64,000 nt of DNA from Bacillota bacterium. GTDB lineage: Bacteria > Bacillota > UBA4882 > UBA8346. This document shows positions 24,115-31,565 of the stretch, one piece after another; position 1 is the stretch's first letter; each line of letters begins with the position of its first letter. Made by a program: the position numbers and the translations under genes. The DNA lies in the NCBI GenBank assembly GCA_023402395.1, contig JAEYGI010000016.1, positions 15,739-79,738 on the forward strand, written 5' to 3'. The notes below the pieces were generated by a model. It worked only from the letters and a program-made list of their open reading frames with translations. It did no database searches and was not told the origin of the DNA.

Positions 24115-25017
24115 GTGACGGTGATCTGTGTGAAATATCCACATGTCAAATTCGGAAATGAAAAAGATGCTTTTTTCATTTCCAAACGCATATTCGCAAA
24201 TTATCACGAAAAACATGTCCATAATTTTTTCGAGATTCTTTATGTTTTCTCTGGAAAACGCTGCTTTTTCATTAATGACCGCGCCTTCAAGATTAAGGCG
24301 GGCGACTTGATCCTCATCGGCCCCAATGTTCTCCATAACGCCATCAGTGATGAAGCTCCGGATTGTGAAGGTATTTTACTTCATTTTCAGGAAGGTTTTT
24401 TGGTCCCGAATCGCCCGATTCGCCAAACCTTGGCGCCATTGTTTGAAAGGGAGCCGATCGCGATTAGTTTTTCAATCAATGAACAAGCGTTGGTTGAAGC
24501 GTTGTTCTTGACCATGCTTCAGGAAGAACAGTCTAAGCCAATCGGATATGAGCTGGCGCTTCAATCCGCTCTATTGCAGCTCTTGGTTTTCCTCGATAGG
24601 TACATCGTTAATCATCAGATCGCCGCTTTTGAGCATCCCAGCCCGGTCCATGAAAAAGTTTCGGAGATCGCCGAGTATATCAATAGGCACTATATGAAAC
24701 CATTATCGCTTACCACCTTGGCGGAGCATTTTTTTATCAGTCCCAATTACTTGAGCAAAATCTTCAAAGAAGTGACCAACTTCACTTTCGTGGATTACCT
24801 CAACCACGTCCGGGTGAAGGAAGCCAAGCTAAAATTGATGCAGACCCGGAAAAAAGTGGTGCATATCGCTGCAGAAGTGGGGTTCGGAAGCGTGACTCAT
24901 TTTGGGAGGGTTTTTAAGGAGATTACGGGAAATCCGCCGCTGTATTACAGAAAGGAGCGGATCGTCCCCCGGAAAAAGACCGCCAACAGCCGGAACGGCA
25001 GCGATCACTCGGGTTAA
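24115..25017 (+). CDS. AraC family transcriptional regulator
   Basis: About 300 residues. Residues ~1-100 form a cupin sensor (HEKHVHNFFEILYVFSGKRCFFI, then KAGDLILIGPNVLH). A linker region follows, and the C-terminal ~100 residues hold the double helix-turn-helix: YMKPLSLTTLAEHFFISPNYLSKIFKEV and VVHIAAEVGFGSVTHFGRVFKEITGNPP. This is the class that senses sugars or other small molecules and activates catabolic genes. The divergent pectate lyase is the probable target. The start is uncertain: GTG at 24115 has no ribosome site but follows an extended -10 at leaderless distance; GTG 24121 or 24130 are alternatives. Confidence 0.92.
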   Translation: MTVICVKYPHVKFGNEKDAFFISKRIFANYHEKHVHNFFEILYVFSGKRCFFINDRAFKIKAGDLILIGPNVLHNAISDEAPDCEGILLHFQEGFLVPNRPIRQTLAPLFEREPIAISFSINEQALVEALFLTMLQEEQSKPIGYELALQSALLQLLVFLDRYIVNHQIAAFEHPSPVHEKVSEIAEYINRHYMKPLSLTTLAEHFFISPNYLSKIFKEVTNFTFVDYLNHVRVKEAKLKLMQTRKKVVHIAAEVGFGSVTHFGRVFKEITGNPPLYYRKERIVPRKKTANSRNGSDHSG

Positions 25018-25027
25018 TTCGGGATCA

Positions 25028-25052
25028 GAAAACCCCCGGCGTCCGCCGGGGG
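25028..25052 (-). terminator. Terminator of the metalloprotease-like gene
   Basis: An 8-bp CCCCCGGC stem with GTCC loop; leftward it is followed by TTTTCT. It closely resembles the terminator at 22522-22547 and may also halt readthrough from the AraC gene. Confidence 0.8.
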
Positions 25053-25090
25053 TAACTTACCGTGAACCGCTCACGGGCTGCCAGGCGTAA

Positions 25091-26098
25091 TCAAAGCCCA
25101 ACCGTAGCAGGATCATTCTCGGCCGTGCCCGAACCGATCCAGTTTCCTCGGGCGGAAATCCGCCGGGTTGCGCCAAGCGCCGTCAAAAGCCCCATCCACA
25201 TACCGGCGATCAGCCACGGCTGGGCGGTCCAAAAGCCAATTCCCTCCGGCAGCCAGGGTGAACGGTAGCTTTCCCGCCGCGCTCCGCCGGCCAATCCGGT
25301 CATGAAGCGCTTGATCGCAGCCGCGCGCCCCGGCGTTTCCCGGATGTCACCAAGCTCCAGATCGCCGTAATACGGCTGATCGGTTCCGAACAGCATCCGG
25401 AAGTCCTCGGCGAAAGTCTCCTCGCTGGAAGCGCCCCAGGCGCCGGTGTTGGCCGCTCCCGGGCCATGCCATTGCCCGCCGCGCCGGGCGAGATAGGTAC
25501 GCCACAATTCCCGGCCGGCTTCCTCCGACGTCGGCATATAGGTCATATGCACATGATGGCCAATTTCGTGATAAAGCGTCACCCGGAGCTGCTCCACGCT
25601 GGTCAGGCTGGAGCCGGCCTCGGCCGCCAGCAGATTGTAGCCGGCCTGGCCCATACCGCTGATTCCGGGCATGGTTCCCGGCAACAGATAAATCCGGAGC
25701 CCCGCCAGCAGCCCGGCCGGGGCCTTGAACCCCCGGAGCGCCCGTTCCACTTCGGACACGCCGAAATACGTCCCGCTCCCCTCATGGATCGGGACATCGC
25801 GCCAGTGTCCGGCCGCCGTTTCGCTCCGGCCGGTTTGCAGGAGGTCCACCCGTTCCTGCAACTGACGATAGAGTTCCAGCAACCGGCCGGTTTCCGCCGC
25901 CGAATAGACCTTTACGCCGTGCGGCAGCACCGTTCCGTAGTTTGACTCCGCTCGGGCCAGCTTCGTTTGAGTGGCCTTGATCTCAGCGACAATCGCCGCC
26001 TTGCTGACCGCCCGTTCATTGCTGATATCATTTAAAATACCGGCCAGCGCCGCCAGGATCAGCAAAGCAACGCCAACCGGTTTCCATAACTTTTTCAT
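25091..26098 (-). CDS. Membrane-anchored HExxH metalloprotease-like protein
   Basis: A 335-residue protein with an N-terminal membrane segment (WKPVGVALLILAALAGIL), a coiled segment (~35-90), then a domain holding the zinc motif HEIGHHVHM (two His and the catalytic Glu) and, some 45 residues later, SSEETFAEDFRMLFG, whose Glu is a likely third ligand as in gluzincin-like peptidases. A second hydrophobic stretch near the C-terminus (PWLIAGMWMGLLTALGA) suggests another membrane pass. I do not recognise a named family. It is leftward and monocistronic, with its own terminator. Substrate and role, perhaps envelope or spore-related proteolysis, are unknown. Confidence 0.7.
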   Translation of the reverse strand: MKKLWKPVGVALLILAALAGILNDISNERAVSKAAIVAEIKATQTKLARAESNYGTVLPHGVKVYSAAETGRLLELYRQLQERVDLLQTGRSETAAGHWRDVPIHEGSGTYFGVSEVERALRGFKAPAGLLAGLRIYLLPGTMPGISGMGQAGYNLLAAEAGSSLTSVEQLRVTLYHEIGHHVHMTYMPTSEEAGRELWRTYLARRGGQWHGPGAANTGAWGASSEETFAEDFRMLFGTDQPYYGDLELGDIRETPGRAAAIKRFMTGLAGGARRESYRSPWLPEGIGFWTAQPWLIAGMWMGLLTALGATRRISARGNWIGSGTAENDPATVGL

Positions 26099-26145
26099 AA
26101 CATCCCGCCTCCTTTCCGGCGGGATATTATAACATAAATATTATG

Positions 26146-26814
26146 TTATGTAAACTTTTTGGCCGTTCCGCAATCACCCTCCAGCGGGCAGGACCGGCAT
26201 TCCGGCTGCTTCGGATGACAGTAACGCCGTCCCAGGTTCAATAGCAGGATATGCAGGTCATGATGAAGCCCGGCCGGAACCTCCGTGGTGAGCAGCGCCT
26301 GAGCCTTGGCCGGATCGGTTCGCTCCGGAACCCAGCCCAGCCGAAGCGTCACCCGGTGAATATGGGTGTCCACCGGGAAAGCGGGCAGCCTCAGCCCGAA
26401 AACCATGGTGCAGGCGGCGGTTTTCGGTCCCACGCCCGGCAAGCCGTTCAAAAATGCCCAGGCTTCATCGGGGCCGGTCAACCGTTCCAGCCGGAAGTCG
26501 CCAAACCGTTCCCTGGTCGCGGCCAACACCTTCCGGATAGCCGCCGCCTTTTGGGCCGCCAGTCCGGCGATCCGGATTGTTGCGGCGATCTCAGCCTCGG
26601 AAGCGGCCAATCCGTCCTCGGGCCGGGAAAAGCGGGCCTTATAATTCATCCAGGCCTTGATAGCATTCCGGTCATTGGTGTTCTGGGTCAAAATGGTGGC
26701 CAGCAGCACTTCCAGCGCCGTGTCGCAATGGTCGAGCGGACTGGTCCGGTGCAGGTCGGCGACGGGACCGAGCGCCTGGATCAATCGGCCGGTGATCTGT
26801 TGATAGTCGGGCAT
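26146..26814 (-). CDS. nth: Endonuclease III-like HhH-GPD DNA glycosylase
   Basis: A 222-residue base-excision-repair enzyme. It has the helix-hairpin-helix LNGLPGVGPKTAACTMVFG with the nucleophile Lys, VDTHIHRVTLRLGW with the catalytic Asp, and the C-terminal 4Fe-4S loop CHPKQPECRSCPLEGDC (C-x6-C-x2-C-x5-C). The N-terminal glutamine-containing TILTQNTND replaces the E. coli-type TILSAQTTD, so it may belong to an Nth-related subfamily rather than classic EndoIII. The start is the ATG at 26814 with AAAAGGA upstream; longer in-frame starts precede that site. It is divergent from a small rightward frame. Confidence 0.88.
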   Translation of the reverse strand: MPDYQQITGRLIQALGPVADLHRTSPLDHCDTALEVLLATILTQNTNDRNAIKAWMNYKARFSRPEDGLAASEAEIAATIRIAGLAAQKAAAIRKVLAATRERFGDFRLERLTGPDEAWAFLNGLPGVGPKTAACTMVFGLRLPAFPVDTHIHRVTLRLGWVPERTDPAKAQALLTTEVPAGLHHDLHILLLNLGRRYCHPKQPECRSCPLEGDCGTAKKFT

Positions 26815-26914
26815 CAGGGGATCAATCCTTTTCAAAAAAATAATGAAACCAAAGTATGGCACCATATCTATTGTAACGCAATCCGCCCTGATAATAAAGC
26901 GAGGAGTTGCTCCC

Positions 26915-26989
26915 ATGGAAGACGTCAAAGTATTGGCCATGTTTCAAACGGTGCCGGAGACGGCGGAACCGCTCCAAAAGGCGAAATAA
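26915..26989 (+). CDS. Putative 24-residue small protein or leader peptide
   Basis: ATG at 26915 to TAA at 26989 encodes 24 residues beginning MEDVKVLAMFQTVPETAEP. GAGGAG lies 8 bases before the ATG, and a long terminator hairpin begins directly after the stop, so ribosome site, frame and terminator form a compact unit. There is no hydrophobic segment. It could be an independent small protein, or a leader peptide whose translation affects the hairpin and thus the downstream CheC-like gene at 27192. No family is recognised, and frames this short arise by chance. Confidence 0.45.
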   Translation: MEDVKVLAMFQTVPETAEPLQKAK

Positions 26990-27038
26990 CCCCGCCCAAG
27001 GCCGGCTCCGGGAGCAGCGCCGGCCTTGGGCGGGGTTT
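26990..27038 (+). terminator. Long hairpin after the small frame
   Basis: A perfect 17-bp GC-rich stem (26990-27006 with 27019-27035) with a 12-base loop and only a short T tail. It begins at the base after the stop codon of the 24-codon frame. Confidence 0.75.
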
Positions 27039-27191
27039 ATCACCACGCTCCCAATGGCCATTCGACACAAAGGTTCTCAAATCTTTGCAAAGCGTCAATA
27101 ATACTGGTTTTCCGTGCTTTTCCGATGGAGGATTCGAGCTTCAAATTCGCGAATTGAAGTGAAAATCAATCCACGCGGGGGGAGTTTTTCC

Positions 27192-27848
27192 ATGGCCTTT
27201 ATCGCTATTGAGCAGGACCAGGACAGCATTCGCGAACCGCTTCATCTCCCGCCCCATGAGGTCCGGCAATTGTTCGAAATCGCCCAGACCGGGGCCGCCG
27301 GTTCCATCGGTTCACTCCGCGACTTCCTGGGGACCGGCGCCGAGATTCATCTGAATTGCCTTTCATTTTTGCCCATTCCGGTGCTGCTGGACCGGATCCG
27401 CCTCTTCTACCACGACAGCCTGGGGTTTCATCTCCGGTTTTCCGGCGACATCGCCGGCGAGATTTACGCTTTCTTCCGGGAACGGGACGCGCTGTCGCTC
27501 ATTGAGCGGATGCTGGGGCAGAAGCGAAAGCCCGGCAAGCCGTTGAACCGGATCGAGGTCTCGGTGCTGACCGAGATGGTCCACATCATCTCCAATTCGT
27601 TCTGGCGGGCCATGGCCGAACGGGCGGCCCTGAACTGGTGGTTCACTCCGCCGGTGCTGGTCGGCGATCTCAGCCGGTCATTGGCTTACTCGTCCAAAGT
27701 CTATACCCTGGACCATCTGCTGATCCATTTCGAGTTCCTGATCCCGATTCACGAGATCCGGTTTCAGTACATCATCCTGCCGTCGGAGAACACTATCGAG
27801 AAACTCTTAGCGCGGCTGGCGTCGGCCCCGGCCGGAACCGACGCCTGA
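27192..27848 (+). CDS. CheC-like protein with altered phosphatase motifs
   Basis: A 218-residue protein starting at the ATG 27192 behind GGGGGGAG. It has the two-fold CheC layout: HEVRQLFEIAQTGAAGSIGSLRDFLG, a middle sheet (LGFHLRFSGDIAGEIYAFF), then RIEVSVLTEMVHIISNSFWRAMAE and a final sheet ending LPSENTIEKLLARL. CheC/CheX enzymes dephosphorylate CheY through a D/S-x3-E-x2-N motif. Here both copies keep Glu but replace Asn with Gln (EIAQ) and His (EMVH), so phosphatase activity is doubtful. No other chemotaxis genes are in view; SleB follows after 67 bases. A CheY-like binding role remains possible. Confidence 0.75.
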   Translation: MAFIAIEQDQDSIREPLHLPPHEVRQLFEIAQTGAAGSIGSLRDFLGTGAEIHLNCLSFLPIPVLLDRIRLFYHDSLGFHLRFSGDIAGEIYAFFRERDALSLIERMLGQKRKPGKPLNRIEVSVLTEMVHIISNSFWRAMAERAALNWWFTPPVLVGDLSRSLAYSSKVYTLDHLLIHFEFLIPIHEIRFQYIILPSENTIEKLLARLASAPAGTDA

Positions 27849-27915
27849 ATGCATAAACGACCCGCTTCCGGAGCAGAAATAAGAAAAATAGTTTTTTGCG
27901 AAGGAAGTGTTGTCA

Positions 27916-28389
27916 TTGACGTTCGGTTCTAAAAAATGGCTGTGCGCAGCCTTGATTTTACTGGGCGGAATCGGAGTGGCGGCGACGGTCCTGACTGTTG
28001 CCGCGCCCCGAAAATACCGCGCTCCGTCGCGGCATGCCGGCGACGCCGAGCTCTTGGCCAGAGTCATCCGGGCCGAAGGCGAAGCGGAACCGTATACCGG
28101 CCAGGTAGCCATCGGCGCGGTGATCTTGAACCGGATCCAAAACCCGAAGTTCCCCAAGTCGCTGGCGGGGGTCATTTTCGAGCCCAGAGCCTTTGAATCG
28201 GTGTCCAACGGCGCGGTGAACCGGTCACCGACCCCCTCCTGCCGCAAAGCGGCCCGGGCGGCCATCGGCGGCTGGGATCCTTCCGGCGGCGCGCTTTATT
28301 TTTACAATCCGGGCAAAATCAAGGGAAGATCGTGGATTTGGACCCGGAGGGTCATTCAGCGAATTGGCAAACACGTTTTCGCGCTATAG
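27916..28389 (+). CDS. sleB: SleB-like cell wall hydrolase (spore cortex-lytic type)
   Basis: About 157 residues. An N-terminal membrane segment or uncleaved signal (WLCAALILLGGIGVAATVL) is followed by the hydrolase-2 domain: LARVIRAEGEAEPYTGQVAIGAVILNRI with the catalytic Glu, FPKSLAGVIFEP, AFESVSNG, and DPSGGALYFYNPGK. Such lytic transglycosylase-like enzymes (SleB/CwlJ group) degrade cortex peptidoglycan at germination, though relatives act in vegetative walls. The separate peptidoglycan-binding domain of classical SleB is absent. AAGGAA at 27901-27906 favours TTG 27916; GTG 27907 is the alternative. It supports a spore-forming host. Confidence 0.85.
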   Translation: MTFGSKKWLCAALILLGGIGVAATVLTVAAPRKYRAPSRHAGDAELLARVIRAEGEAEPYTGQVAIGAVILNRIQNPKFPKSLAGVIFEPRAFESVSNGAVNRSPTPSCRKAARAAIGGWDPSGGALYFYNPGKIKGRSWIWTRRVIQRIGKHVFAL

Positions 28390-28403
28390 GCGGATCAGCA
28401 AAA

Positions 28404-28426
28404 AAGCAGCATTTTTGATGCTGCTT
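28404..28426. terminator. Hairpin after sleB
   Basis: A 9-bp stem AAGCAGCAT with 5-base loop, 15 bases after the stop. A-rich before and weakly T-rich after; a partial terminator. Confidence 0.6.
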
Positions 28427-28452
28427 GAAGGCGGGGTATCAAATCCCCCGCC

Positions 28453-28482
28453 GGGGGCGGCTTCCAGGACCGCCCCCTTTTA
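28453..28482 (+). terminator. Rho-independent terminator after sleB
   Basis: An 8-bp stem GGGGGCGG (28453-28460 with 28470-28477) followed by TTTT. Confidence 0.85.
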
Positions 28483-28534
28483 TATGGCGATTTCAATGAA
28501 ACATGTAAACAGCAGGTTAAATTGGAAAACCAAA

Positions 28535-28563
28535 TTGACATATCCCGGAAAAAAGCATATGAT
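28535..28563 (+). promoter_or_regulatory. Promoter of the LacI-type regulator gene
   Basis: TTGACA (28535-28540), 17-base spacer and TATGAT (28558-28563). The palindromic operator starts at the last two bases of the -10 box. Confidence 0.88.
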
Positions 28564-28577
28564 TTATACGTATAAAT
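28562..28577. promoter_or_regulatory. Palindromic operator 1 (ATTTATACGTATAAAT)
   Basis: A perfect 16-bp palindrome overlapping the -10 end and the expected transcription start of the regulator gene. An identical copy sits before the ABC exporter at 29770. LacI-family proteins bind such central-CG palindromes, so autorepression is likely. Confidence 0.88.
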
Positions 28578-28598
28578 AAAGTTCCAGCAGGGTGGGTC

Positions 28599-29609
28599 AT
28601 GCGCAAACCGTTCAGCGTCTCCAGCAAGGATGTGGCCCGGGAAGCCGGCGTCTCTCAGGCGACCGTCTCTTACGTCTTGAATGACGTGCCCGGAATCAGG
28701 ATCAAACCCGAGACCAAGGAAGCGGTCCTCGCCGCAGCCAAACGCCTCAATTATCATCCGAACCTGATCGCCCGCAGCATGCGCCTGAAACAGGCGATGT
28801 CCATCGGCGTGGTCTCCGACAAAAATGTCTCCAACTATCTGTTCATGAAGGCGCTGGAGGGGATCAAGGACGCCCTGGTGCCCCGGAATTATTCGATCAC
28901 CCTTTGCTTCGACAAGGGCTCGGAAGTCGAGACCGCCGAGGCGATCCGCTATTACAATTCGAACCGGATTGACGGGATCATTTACGCCTTCGCCGATATC
29001 GCCGACGAACAGATCGCGTATCTGATCGACCATGCCATTCCGTTCGTGGTGATCCATCCTCATCCCGCCGCCGACCTGATTCATCTGATTAAAACCGATC
29101 TGGACCGGGCCCTGATGGAAGCGGTCCGGCATCTGGCCGACCGGGGCGCGACCCGGATCGCCTTCTGCGGCGAAGAGGGCAAGGAAACGACCGACCGCCG
29201 CTATCGCGGCTTCCTCCGGGCGCTGGCCGGATTGGGCCTGCCGCACGAGCCGAGCGACGATCTCCGGCTTCCGGGCGGCCCAACCCCGGCCGCCGCGGGA
29301 TTCGATGCTTTTTTCCGGCGCGCCGGAACGCGGCCGCAGGCGTTGATCACCGCCACCACCGGACTCGGGTTTCAACTGCTGCAATACGCGGCGGCCCACC
29401 GGATCGCCATCCCCGATGAGTTGGCCGTGATCGGCATCGGCACGTCGAGGTTCGCCAATCTGTCCCACCCGCCCTTGTCCGCCATTGAAAGCCCGCTGTA
29501 CGACATGGGCTTCGCCGGCTGCGAATTGTTGTTCAACGTCATCAACGGCGAGTCGGCCCGGCGCGCCGTGGTCCTGGAATGGACCTTCGAGCCGCGGGCG
29601 TCGGGATGA
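28599..29609 (+). CDS. LacI family transcriptional regulator
   Basis: A 336-residue repressor. Residues 6-60 are the LacI DNA-binding region (SSKDVAREAGVSQATVSYVLND, ending with the hinge NLIARSMRLKQ), and the remainder is the periplasmic-binding-like ligand domain (SIGVVSDKNVSNYLF, IDGIIYAF, PDELAVIGIG). It probably dimerises and binds the 16-bp palindromes at 28562 (own promoter) and 29770 (ABC exporter), so ligand binding would release both. The effector is unknown; LacI proteins mostly sense sugars or nucleosides. The ribosome site is weak (AGGGTGGG). Confidence 0.93.
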   Translation: MRKPFSVSSKDVAREAGVSQATVSYVLNDVPGIRIKPETKEAVLAAAKRLNYHPNLIARSMRLKQAMSIGVVSDKNVSNYLFMKALEGIKDALVPRNYSITLCFDKGSEVETAEAIRYYNSNRIDGIIYAFADIADEQIAYLIDHAIPFVVIHPHPAADLIHLIKTDLDRALMEAVRHLADRGATRIAFCGEEGKETTDRRYRGFLRALAGLGLPHEPSDDLRLPGGPTPAAAGFDAFFRRAGTRPQALITATTGLGFQLLQYAAAHRIAIPDELAVIGIGTSRFANLSHPPLSAIESPLYDMGFAGCELLFNVINGESARRAVVLEWTFEPRASG

Positions 29610-29769
29610 GCGGGGGTGCTGGTTCCTCGTTGCCGGTCCCTCTGAAGAACGCCCGACCAGGGAACCAAATTTGCCCAAGTCAACTGTAAATCAACACTGC
29701 TTTTCAACCCGGAACCAAGAGCCAGGAGCTAGAAACCAGGAACTAGAAACTAGTTTTTATCCCCTAATA

Positions 29770-29785
29770 ATTTATACGTATAAAT
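29770..29785. promoter_or_regulatory. Palindromic operator 2 before the ABC exporter
   Basis: The same ATTTATACGTATAAAT 16-mer as at 28562, ending 10 bases before the exporter start codon at 29796. Binding here would block transcription initiation or early elongation. The upstream 120 bases hold GGAACTAG-type repeats. Confidence 0.88.
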
Positions 29786-29795
29786 GAGGTCGCCA

Positions 29796-31565
29796 ATGAT
29801 TGTACAGCATCTGATCTTCAAGGAATTCATCCCCTCGCACCGGTTTCGCTACGCGGCGGGCTTACTGACACTGATTCTCGCCAGCGTCCTGCAACTGGCC
29901 ATCCCCAAGTTGCTCGGCCATATCGTGGATGTCCTCAAATACCAGTGGGCGGGGCAGTCGGGAGTATTCTGGCTGACCGCCGGTATGCTCGGCCTGGCCC
30001 TGGTGGTCTTCGGCCTGAAATATACCTGGCGACTCTGCCTGATGGGCCGGGCCCGGGATCTGGAATGCTTTCTCCGGGCCAAGCTTTTCGCCCATCTCCA
30101 GACCTTGCCGGTTAAGTTTTACCACGATAAGAAAACCGGCGACCTGATGGCTTACGCTATTAATGACTTAAACGCGATCCGGCAGGCCTTCGCCTTCGGC
30201 CTGGTCTTCCTGATCGACGGGATCATCGTCAATTTGGCCTCCCTGGCGGTAATGGCCCGGACCATTCACCCGCTGCTGACCTTGGTCGCCATCGCGCCCT
30301 TGACCGCCGCCATCGCGCTGGTCTTTGCCCTGCGCTTGCCGTTGCGGAAGCGCTACACCGCGGTGCAGGACTCTTTCGCCACCATTTCCGAAAAGATTCA
30401 GGAGAACATCTCCGGGATCCGGGTCGTCAAAGCCTATGTCCAGGAAGAAGCCGAAGTGACCAAGGTTGAAAGAGCCAGCCGGGAGCGGGCCGCGATCCAA
30501 ATGGATTACGTCCGGCTGGCCAGCCTCCTGGAGCCGGGGATCCGGATCTGTTTCGGCGTCAGCTATGCTTTAGTGCTTCTGATCGGCTCCGGTTATGTCA
30601 AGGCCGGCGCCATTTCCCTCGGCGACTTTATCGCCTTCAATACCTATCTGGCGATGCTCACCCGTCCGGTCACCAATGCCGGGAAGATCGTCGAGGTCTG
30701 GCAGCGGGCCATGGCCTCCATGACCCGGCTGAACGGGATTTTCGCCATTCAAACCGACATCGTTGACGACCATCCGTCCCATTCCGAACCGCGCTTGGCC
30801 GGAAGCCTGGAGATCCGCAATCTCGATTTCACCTACCCCGGCGCCAACCGCCGGGCCTTGAAGGACATCAGCCTCCGGCTGGAAGCCGGTCAGACGCTGG
30901 CGATCATCGGCAAGACCGGTAGCGGCAAAACCACCCTGGTCAACCTGCTGCTCCGGCTCTATCCGGTGGAACGGGGCCGGATCTTCCTGGACGGAGTGGA
31001 TATCAACGAGATTCCGTTGGAGGTTCTCCGCGACAATATCGGCTGTGTACCACAGGACAATTTCCTCTTCTCGGCCACGATTAAACAGAACATCGAATTC
31101 TTCAAGCAAGCCTACACCGAGGAAGACGTGGAGGAGGCGGCCCGGCTGTCCAGCGTCTATGATAATATCGTCGAATTTCAGGACCGGTTCGAAACCATGG
31201 TCGGCGAACGGGGGATCACCCTCTCCGGCGGCCAGAAGCAGCGGATCTCGATCGCCCGGGCGATCATCAAGGACCCGGCCATTCTGATCCTTGACGACAG
31301 CCTGTCCGCAGTCGACACCCGGACCGAGGAGGAGATTCTGGGCAACATCAAACGGATCCTCAAAGGCCGGACCGGGCTGATCATTGCCCACCGGATCTCC
31401 ACCATTAAGCATGCCGATGAGATCATCGTCCTCGACCGGGGCCGGATCGTGGAACGGGGCACCCATCGCCGGCTGCTGGCGCTCAAGGGCCATTATTATC
31501 AATTGTACCAGGCTCAGCTGGCCGAGGCCCGGCTGGAAACCACCGCCGAGGAGACTGCCTTATGA
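29796..31565 (+). CDS. Heterodimeric ABC exporter, subunit with degenerate ATPase site
   Basis: A 589-residue half-transporter: six membrane helices (~15-300) and an ATP-binding domain. Walker A is GKTGSGKTTL, the signature LSGGQKQR, and the D-loop SAVD; the residue after Walker B is Asp (ILILDDS) instead of the catalytic Glu. This is the hallmark of the non-consensus half in TM287/288- or BmrCD-type exporters. The ATG at 29796 is used because GAGGT lies 6 bases upstream; the ATG at 29784 lies inside the operator. It overlaps the partner gene by ATGA. Control by the LacI regulator is indicated by the palindrome just upstream. Substrate unknown: drug, lipid or peptide. Confidence 0.93.
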   Translation: MIVQHLIFKEFIPSHRFRYAAGLLTLILASVLQLAIPKLLGHIVDVLKYQWAGQSGVFWLTAGMLGLALVVFGLKYTWRLCLMGRARDLECFLRAKLFAHLQTLPVKFYHDKKTGDLMAYAINDLNAIRQAFAFGLVFLIDGIIVNLASLAVMARTIHPLLTLVAIAPLTAAIALVFALRLPLRKRYTAVQDSFATISEKIQENISGIRVVKAYVQEEAEVTKVERASRERAAIQMDYVRLASLLEPGIRICFGVSYALVLLIGSGYVKAGAISLGDFIAFNTYLAMLTRPVTNAGKIVEVWQRAMASMTRLNGIFAIQTDIVDDHPSHSEPRLAGSLEIRNLDFTYPGANRRALKDISLRLEAGQTLAIIGKTGSGKTTLVNLLLRLYPVERGRIFLDGVDINEIPLEVLRDNIGCVPQDNFLFSATIKQNIEFFKQAYTEEDVEEAARLSSVYDNIVEFQDRFETMVGERGITLSGGQKQRISIARAIIKDPAILILDDSLSAVDTRTEEEILGNIKRILKGRTGLIIAHRISTIKHADEIIVLDRGRIVERGTHRRLLALKGHYYQLYQAQLAEARLETTAEETAL

